DNA from: Phialocephala subalpina
Lineage: Eukaryota > Ascomycota > Leotiomycetes > Helotiales > Mollisiaceae
Direction: 5' to 3'
DNA length: 28,188 nt
NCBI GenBank assembly: GCA_900073065.1
Contig: FJOG01000027.1
Span: forward strand, 842,693-870,880
Shown: positions 22,050 to 28,188 of the stretch, in pieces
How the letters are laid out: every line of letters begins with the position of its first letter
How positions within the stretch are numbered: the stretch's first letter is position 1
Program-made: the position numbers and the translations under genes
The notes under the pieces: model-generated
Seen by the model: only the letters and a program-made list of their open reading frames with translations
Database searches by the model: none
Told to the model about the DNA's origin: nothing

Positions 22050-22396
22050 CTACCTGGATTGAGAAAAATAGTCGTACAAGATCAAATCCTTTTCTTCAAA
22101 CATCTCGCCACCCCTGGCAGTTCTCCCATCCTCGTCGCAAAGAGAGTATTTTCCATTTTCTGTCTTCTCAATCAAGTACGGGCCTTCCCTATCTTGAGTC
22201 CCCGAAGGACAAAGCCAGACTTTGTCATCTGGCATAAACTTGTAGTTCCCATCTCGTGGAGGGTCAATCGTTGGCCTTGCACCATCCTCAGGGAAGATGA
22301 ACTCTTCCTCCATTTCGACGCTGCTTCTGGAGCATAAGTGTCCAATCATATCCGTATTCAGTAGATGGGACCTCACATATTCTCCTCCGAAGCCAT
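22050..22396 (-). CDS. Small hypothetical protein, 98 aa, two exons, possible SH3/Tudor-like fold
   Basis: Exon 1 is 22396-22377 (MASEEN plus two bases) and exon 2 is 22326-22050. The 50-bp intron (GTGAGG donor, CTGAA branch, CCAG acceptor) closes in phase; without it the second frame has only a GTG start. The protein is acidic. Residues about 35-90 contain DDKVWLCPSG, REGPYLIEKTENGKYSLCDE and EKDLILYDYF, a run of short predicted strands with Gly turns like small beta-barrel domains, for example SH3 or Tudor. This fold guess is inference. It lies tail-to-tail with the caspase gene and upstream of the DUF6594 gene. It might bind one of the neighbouring proteins, but nothing in the sequence proves this. 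Confidence 0.65.
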
Positions 22397-22964
22397 GTTC
22401 TGACTATCTCCAGTTGAGTTGAGCCCGGTTGTTTTTGTTTTTTTTGACGGCCTGTGTGGAAATGGAGAATAACTCGTGAGACGGAAGAGTATAACGGGCA
22501 CCGGGAAGCATTTGTAAGTCCTAAAGGTGAGATTAGCGCCATTAGAACGGGGCGTTTTGTAACACCCCTGGGCTCTGACTGTGGCGCTAATGATACCCTA
22601 GGCACGTGGGGACATGCATGCTTTTTTTTTTCATGCATTGAAACCCAGAGAAGATTGCTCCCACCGCCAAGCGACCCAATGGAATATCTGCATGTCTACT
22701 CGGTATGTGTGGAAAACTACTGGGCCTAGAGCTGCAATGTATTAAGATGCATGCAGCTAGCCGCAAACGAATTGGCTTCACCTGGGTTTATGTGGAAGCT
22801 ATGCCAACTCACCACTACGGAAGATGCCTAGCCATTGGGCGACGTTTCTGAATTAGCAATTACTTCCATTGAAGCCTAACGTCGCTATAGCCTCGTCCTG
22901 CTCTATTCCATTTTTCAAGTGAAAATGTCAGTAACGACTCTTTTCCCGTCCTTCGTCGGTCAAT
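22397..22964. other. Intergenic between divergent 98-aa and DUF6594 genes
   Basis: No supported gene. Frames of 60-116 codons on both strands lack motifs. It holds T-rich runs (22434-22444 and 22622-22632) and CATGCATG-type palindromes around 22612-22637. It probably serves as promoter region for both flanking genes. Confidence 0.4.
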
Positions 22965-24160
22965 ATGACGAACCAGCTGAGTAATACCGATATTGAGCTC
23001 GTCTCCGGAGGCGACTTATCAGACACGTTTTCAAAACGAAGACGCGGGTTCCTAAGGAATCTGCTCCCCCGTCATGGTATTTTATCTGGGCAAAGTCCTC
23101 GGCATAATAAGGATGGAGAGTTGCAAAGATTTCAGAGTATGTCAAACGTCTAGAATGCTGGGAACCTAGAATGTCTTAGTAACCAGATCCAGTCGAGGAT
23201 TACCCTAAAGGATACCCTCGATTATCAGCCCTCATGGCATCGCACGACTCCTTCCAGGTCTTCCGGCGCTTCTCCAACCTTCGGACTCGTCTTTTGCTCC
23301 TGAGCCAGGATCGGGTGGCATTGCTAGAAAAGAAGCTGGACAATATTGACCGAGATGAGGGCTCGCCGCTGTTTCTAGGAAGTAGTCGCAGAGATAAGAA
23401 CGAAGAAAGGCAGTCTGTTATTTCCGACATCCGGGATGCCTTAGGAACCTATGGTGAGTAATGGCCTTCGTATCAGACACCTCTTTACTGAGCAACATCA
23501 TCCGTGTAGATGACTTATTAGAAAGGAATTCTCGGATGTTAGCGTTCGGAGCCGCACATCCCCGAGATGTGTCAAGCCTTCAAAATTGGCACATGGGTAA
23601 TGCCTGTATTTCTAGAGAGGAGATGGAGTTCCTGGACCGCCGTGAGGGTTTGCTATGTCTCTCTCAGCCTAATGACGGTCTCGTGTCGTGGCTGGAACGA
23701 TTTGTATCACAGAGGCTGATGCACCTCATTAAAGTAGGCCATTACTGAACGGTCAACTGTACTATTGAACAGCAGGTGTTAATGAGACCTAGCGAGGTCG
23801 TTCCAACATATCTCGAGACCATCACGTTCACATCTATACTCGGGACTCGACGAACCTGTTGGCCCGTGCGATCTCAACCCCGCTCATTATATTACTTCTT
23901 CTAGTTCCGGTCGTTATCTGCAACGCTATTAGTAGTTTGACCGCTAGATTGGCAATCATGATCGCCGCCACAAGTGTCTTTATTACGATCTTATCCTTGC
24001 TCACGAGAGGTAAAATGCTAGAGTTGGTTGTAGCTGGTGCAACGTAAGGACAACAGTTTCCTGCATCGGATCATCAAGCATCGTTAACTGACGGAAGACA
24101 ACTAGGTATACAACGGTCCTTATAGTGTTTATAACTGGTCCCACTTCGCCCGCAAACTAG
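22965..24160 (+). CDS. DUF6594-family membrane protein, 322 aa, five exons
   Basis: Exons are 22965-23136, 23187-23453, 23510-23733, 23793-24043 and 24106-24160. The introns are 50, 56, 59 and 62 bp, all GT-AG, and the phases close across five exons. The N-terminal 57 residues are basic and unconserved. Then come the family landmarks: DYPKGYPRLSALMAS, FQVFRRFSNLRTRLLLLSQD (residues 80-99) with a coiled-coil-like helix, DIRDALGTYDDLLERNSRML, SSLQNWHMGN and EEMEFLDRREGLLCLS. Three hydrophobic segments close the protein at about 248-267, 274-291 and 299-315, separated by short loops. DUF6594 is common in filamentous ascomycetes and has no settled function; a cytosolic helical N-terminus with a membrane-anchored C-terminus is the expected layout. 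The third donor (GTAGGC) is the least typical, so that junction is the weakest. Confidence 0.85.
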
Positions 24161-24254
24161 CTTCTGTGCTAAAGTAGTCGATATTTTTATTTATATCAAA
24201 GGGGATATTATTCATAGTAGTAGTAATTTCTTTTATTACACTGGGCTATACATC

Positions 24255-24754
24255 AATTTAATGGCTAATACGGGAATATATATTCTGCTAACTATATATC
24301 TGATACTTTGTTTGTTCCCATGTACCACGGGCTATCCCTTCCTGAACAATACGAGCTCTGTTTTAGGGAAGCATAAAAGAGATAATAGGTGAGAGAAATT
24401 TGAATAGGGAAAGGAAGAGGGAGGGCGATTTCAAAAATGAAGGGGCACTCGCAGATCATCTTCGTTAGAGCAGGGTACACGGACTGGGAAAGGGGAGCAA
24501 TAAGAATTTAATGGCTAATACGGGAATATATATTCTGCTAACTATATATCTGATACTTTGTTTGTTCCCATGTACCACGGGCTATCCCTTCCTGAACAAT
24601 ACGAGCTCTGTTTTAGGGAAGCATAAAAGAGATAATAGGTGAGAGAAATTTGAATAGGGAAAGGAAGAGGGAGGGCGATTTCAAAAATGAAGGGGCACTC
24701 GCAGATCATCTTCGTTAGAGCAGGGTACACGGACTGGGAAAGGGGAGCAATAAG
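24255..24754. repeat. Perfect tandem duplication, 2 x 250 bp
   Basis: Copy 1 is 24255-24504 and copy 2 is 24505-24754. By eye they are identical at every base, both starting AATTTAATGGCTAATACGGG and ending GGGGAGCAATAAG. There is no coding content; the minus frames in the two copies are the same shadow. The pair ends one base before the left terminal repeat of the transposon. At 250 bp each, the copies are shorter than duplications that RIP normally attacks, which would explain their survival. An assembly duplication is the main alternative. Confidence 0.9.
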
Positions 24755-24755
24755 G

Positions 24756-24793
24756 ATGTTGGCCACCCCCTGTTGTTAGCCACCTCGCTTAAT
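24756..24793 (+). repeat. Left terminal inverted repeat of the transposon
   Basis: Matches the reverse complement of 26525-26562 at 33 of 38 positions. All five differences are G/A or C/T transitions, with the right copy carrying the A or T. The shared core is TTAGCCACCTCGCTTAAT. Confidence 0.9.
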
Positions 24794-24876
24794 ACACCGC
24801 CACTTCCTACCTACCCACTTTAGAATTAAATAATTTAATTATTCTTTAATAAAATTTCTTTAAACTTTGCAAACAG

Positions 24877-26470
24877 CTAGACGCGATCATAAACTCTTTA
24901 TATACCGAAGACGACGTCTAATATGCACTTAGAGATATAGCTAATGGCAAGTCCGTGCGCAAAGCTAATCTCGACTGGGGTATACCACGAGGCACTCTTT
25001 AGCAAAGGATTTTAGGCCGCGTCCCTCGATTAGAATCTCATGCACATTTGCAAAGGCTTGCCCTAGTTCAGGAATAACGTCTTACAGACTGGGTACTAAT
25101 TCAAGAAGCCTTAGGCCAAAATCTAACATATGCATAGATTCGAGCCTTCGCTAAACGGATTTTAGCTGCTCGATATGATGCTTTACTACTAGGAAAACGT
25201 TAAATAGCTAGTTTTCTTCGCCGGAATCTTATTCTTAAGACTAAGAAGCAATTTAAGATCGATTTTATACGCGTTAATAGTATTACTTCTAATATTCTTA
25301 AGGCTTAATTTCAAAAATTGGAAGTTCTAATTATTAAGGCCATTAAACCAGAGAACCGTTAGAATATAAACAAAGCAGGGATTATAGAAGGCCAAGGAGA
25401 GAATAGACTAGTAGTAGGGAGTACTTATACCCGTTTCATCCAAAAGAAATAGTTAGGATTTAAAGCTTAGACTTCATTTATCGAGTATATCTTAGTAATT
25501 GGGAAGTCCTTATATCTACTTGTTATATTTAAGGGTAAATTAGTCTAATAATAGTGGTTTCCTATGGGATTAAAGCCTTACTAAAGCTAGAAGTTTACTA
25601 TAACTAATAATAAGTAAATTACCGATACTATTACTCTTAAATGGTTACAAATAGTCTTTATACCTCAAACGGTACCACGTGACCCTAAGGAGCCCTATTT
25701 ACTTATTTTAGACGGCTATAGAAATCATGAGACACTAGAGTTCATATAAGCATATTATTCGAATAATATCTATTTATTATTCTTGCCTTTATATACTTTA
25801 TATATGCTTTAACCTTTGGATTTATTTATATTTTCTCCTTTAAAGTATACTTATTAAAAGCAACTTAGTACTTTGGCTCTCTTGAACGATTTAACCCCTC
25901 TTGGCAAGCGAAACTTTTTGGACTATTATAAGTAAGCTTAAATAAATGCTTTAATAGTTACAAATTATAAAATGGGTTAATTAGTTTTAGGGTTATAATT
26001 AATTAAATTATTAAAGCCTTTTATAAACCGTTTATTACTTGAAAATAATAATAAAGCGGCCGAGAAAACTCTAGAAACTTTAGCAAAGGATTTAATACTT
26101 AAATGGAATTAAAATATATCTTTAATTACTTTTTAGACTCCTTAAAAAGGTTAAGATATTCGAGAATAAACTAAATAAGTCACGGGATTTAAAATAATTA
26201 ACCTTGTAATTACTAGGGTATTTTTTAGGAAAATAGTTAAAGGCTTAAATAATAAGGACTTTATTATTATATAATACGAGCGTCGAATTAAGTAACTTAA
26301 GGCTAAAGTATTATAATTTAAGCCTAAAAAGCGATAAAAAGTAATTATTAGTTTAAATTCCAAGTTCGCGGATATCGAGGCTATTTATAAAGTATAAATA
26401 AAGGTTAGGAACCGCCTAAATATACCGTTAGATTCTAATAGCCTTATTAGTATTACCTTTACTTTATCTC
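24877..26470 (+). pseudogene. Transposase pseudogene (HTH plus DDE_1 domain, pogo-like)
   Basis: From 24877 one frame reads TEDDV, stop, YALRDIANGKSVRKANLDWG and so on, a psq/CENP-B-like helix-turn-helix region. It continues through LRRNLILKTKKQFKID and AIKPENR to the DDE part with LLILDGYRNHET and PLDLFIFSPLK. The frame is broken by many TAG/TAA codons at positions where Gln or Trp is expected, the RIP signature. The first catalytic Asp, in the N-x-D-E-A region after AIKPENR, now reads NINKAG, so that residue is lost. The second and third Asp-bearing motifs are still visible. No start ATG survives. The end is uncertain because the last 500 bases are strongly AT-mutated. Confidence 0.82.
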
Positions 26471-26524
26471 ATATAATAATTAAGGAATAAAAAAGTTATT
26501 AAAGTTAGAAGTAAATAGTAATGA

Positions 26525-26562
26525 ATTAAGCGAGGTGGCTAATAATAAGGGGTGGCTAATAT
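26525..26562 (-). repeat. Right terminal inverted repeat of the transposon
   Basis: Inverted partner of 24756-24793. It carries the mutated state at all five differing positions, four of them TG-to-TA when read on the minus strand, in keeping with RIP. Confidence 0.9.
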
Positions 26563-28188
26563 TTGGGGGGCCCGATTTATACGGTTATTATTCTTAGATT
26601 ATTATTCCGTATATAGGGGCCCTTTGAATCTCTGGCAGAAAAATAAAGATTAGTTTAATATTAATTTGATTTATTATTACCTTTTTTTATTTTATACTTT
26701 ATATTCTAATCTTTTTATTCTAAAGGTTAAAAGTTCGATAATAGCGCGCATAAAACTATAATTGCTAATAATAATAAAGAAAAAGTTTTTATAGGTTTTC
26801 TTTTAGCAAGTAATAATATCCTTTGCTTTTAAACTTAATAATTCTCTTAGAACTCTAAGGGAAATAGCGAATTTCTTATCTTTAAAATATTAAATAGCAA
26901 ATAAGAATTATTACTAATAATTTTTAACAAATTACTAAAAACTTTAATTAAATTTTAAATTACGGATAATAATTTAATATTATTTTAAGTATTACTTTTA
27001 ATATTAGAAACAAAAATACCCCAATTGAATTTTTAAGCAAATCTTTTAAGTTTCTAATTAATTCTAATTACGTCTAAGAAAAACTTTGAAATTTTTTTAC
27101 CGGCCAAATAAATTAATATTTTCTTGCGCGATAATAAAAATAATAAAACCTTCTAAATTAAATTCTCGATATAATTTAGCGTTTACAAGCTTAAATTAAC
27201 GCTAAAAACGATATATATCGCTAGCGCGAATTTAAACGAAATAAATTAATTCCTTGTAAAAAGTATATTCATAATAAATATAATTAAAAACTAAAAAACC
27301 TTACTAATAAACTTCGTAATCTTTACGTATTAAACGCTTTTAATAAAAAAAAAAGGTATTCTAAATATAAAAAAATTTATTCGAATTAATATTATAAACT
27401 TTAAAATAAACTTTTTAATTTCTAAAAACTTTTTAATTAAAAAAATATTTTAAAACTTAAAATCGATTTTTGATTTTCTTTTTAAAATATTCGTTCGATT
27501 TACTTTCGAAGTATTTATTTCGAATTAAATATTTGATTTTCTTTTAAACTTTAATATTAAATTTAAAATACAAAAAGAAAATTAAATAAAATTTATTATT
27601 TTCTTTTTATTTTACGAAAAGAAAATATCGCGAAATATTAAATCTTTTTAAAATTTAATTTTTATATTTAATTTTTATTAATTAAAAATAAATATTATAA
27701 TAATATACTTTAAAATAAACTCGAAAATAAAAAGTAAATAATTCTTTTTATAATTTTTATTATTAGCTTTTTTAGAATTCGAATATTTTAAATAAATTAA
27801 AAGTTTTAAATATATAATTTTATTATATTATTTTTATGAAATTTTAATATTTTATATAAAATAATAATAAAAACGAAATAATATTAGAAATTTATTATTA
27901 TATACATAAGTATAAATAAAATTTATTAATATATAAAGAAAATAATCGCGTATAAATTCTTTTAAATATTATTATAAATTTTTTATAAGAAATTAATAAA
28001 ATTCTTTTTTATAATAAATATATTTTTATAAAACTTTTAAAATTTTAAATTATAATTCAAATTTTTTTAGAAAATAAAAAAGAATTATTTCGATTATAAT
28101 ACGAAAAAAAAATTTAATAAAAATAATAATAAAAAAGAATTATATTTTTTTTAATTAAAGTTTTAATTTCGATAAATTATTTGATTTT
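26563..28188. other. AT-rich RIP-like block, no genes
   Basis: Overwhelmingly A and T, with long A/T homopolymers and rare CG dinucleotides left inside TCGA- and ACGA-like strings. There are no frames of significance on either strand. It probably consists of old repeats mutated beyond recognition. Confidence 0.75.
26568..26622. repeat. Imperfect inverted repeat (hairpin) next to the transposon
   Basis: GGGCCCGATTTATACGG at 26568-26584 faces CCGTATATAGGGGCCC at 26607-26622 across an AT-rich 22-base loop. The arms pair well at both ends with a short mismatch in the middle. It could be a remnant of another small element or a chance palindrome. Confidence 0.5.

Larger units (their letters stand above)
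24756..26562 (+). mobile_element. RIP-inactivated pogo/Fot1-like (Tc1-mariner superfamily) DNA transposon, 1.8 kb
   Basis: Bounded by 38-bp terminal inverted repeats at 24756-24793 and 26525-26562. Between them is one degraded transposase reading frame on the plus strand. Size, terminal repeats and transposase type fit the fungal pogo/Fot1 group. A TA target-site duplication could not be seen at the ends. The interior becomes increasingly AT-rich, and stops are frequent, as expected after RIP. The element is non-autonomous in its present state. Confidence 0.85.

Noticed and set aside
14038..24160. A gasdermin-like (RCD-1/HET-Q1 type) gene beside the CHAT gene
   Set aside because: Looked for because fungal CHAT proteases can cut gasdermins. 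No frame here is recognisable as one; the nearest membrane protein is the DUF6594 gene.
24292..24766. Two near-identical minus ORFs of 62 and 74 codons
   Set aside because: They are the same shadow frame in the two copies of the 250-bp tandem repeat, with no sign of coding selection.
1..28188. CRISPR arrays, tRNA, rRNA, operons or ribosome binding sites
   Set aside because: None was seen. The spliced genes and RIP-type DNA show a fungal nuclear genome, where prokaryotic signals are not expected; a tRNA could still be missed by eye.

Overview
The window looks like nuclear DNA of a filamentous ascomycete (Pezizomycotina). The genes carry short introns of about 47-180 bp with GTAAGT/GTATGT-type donors and CTAAC/CTGAC-like branch sites. 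They include plant-cell-wall hydrolases, and both edges are extremely AT-rich DNA of the kind left by repeat-induced point mutation (RIP). Fungal TPR-CHAT, caspase-like and DUF6594 genes fit a member of the Leotiomycetes, but that placement is inference.

Layout. Positions 1-230 are AT-rich. Positions 390-2991 hold two decayed genes: an alpha/beta hydrolase (minus) with a frameshift, and the C-terminal part of a GH6 cellulase (plus) with a frameshift and no N-terminus. Positions 3474-4299 (minus) hold a four-exon gene for a 209-residue basic/acidic protein of unknown function. Positions 5540-8764 (minus) hold a seven-exon gene, reconstructed with every splice phase closing, for a 927-residue secreted protein. 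It joins a complete GH28 endopolygalacturonase to a complete CE8 pectin methylesterase. Positions 8844-12258 are mostly non-coding, with one unidentified coding relic. Positions 12259-13622 (plus) encode a 406-residue TauD-type Fe(II)/2-oxoglutarate dioxygenase.

Positions 14038-24160 form the most unusual part. A large TPR-CHAT protein (minus, about 1371 residues, putative His/Cys dyad) is divergent from a caspase-fold protein (plus, 675 residues, His/Cys dyad). The two share a 1.1-kb intergenic region. Next come a small 98-residue protein convergent with the caspase gene and a five-exon DUF6594 gene with three C-terminal membrane helices. The TPR-CHAT reading frame continues past its stop for 168 codons, broken by four further apparent Gln-to-stop positions counting the first stop, so the protein may have lost a C-terminal domain. 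Two clan-CD peptidase genes beside a membrane-protein gene suggest a possible cell-death or self/non-self locus. This is a hypothesis from gene content and arrangement only.

Positions 24255-24754 are a perfect 2 x 250-bp tandem duplication. It abuts a 1.8-kb pogo/Fot1-like DNA transposon (24756-26562) with 38-bp terminal inverted repeats and a transposase full of RIP-type stops. From there to the end the DNA is AT-rich and without genes.
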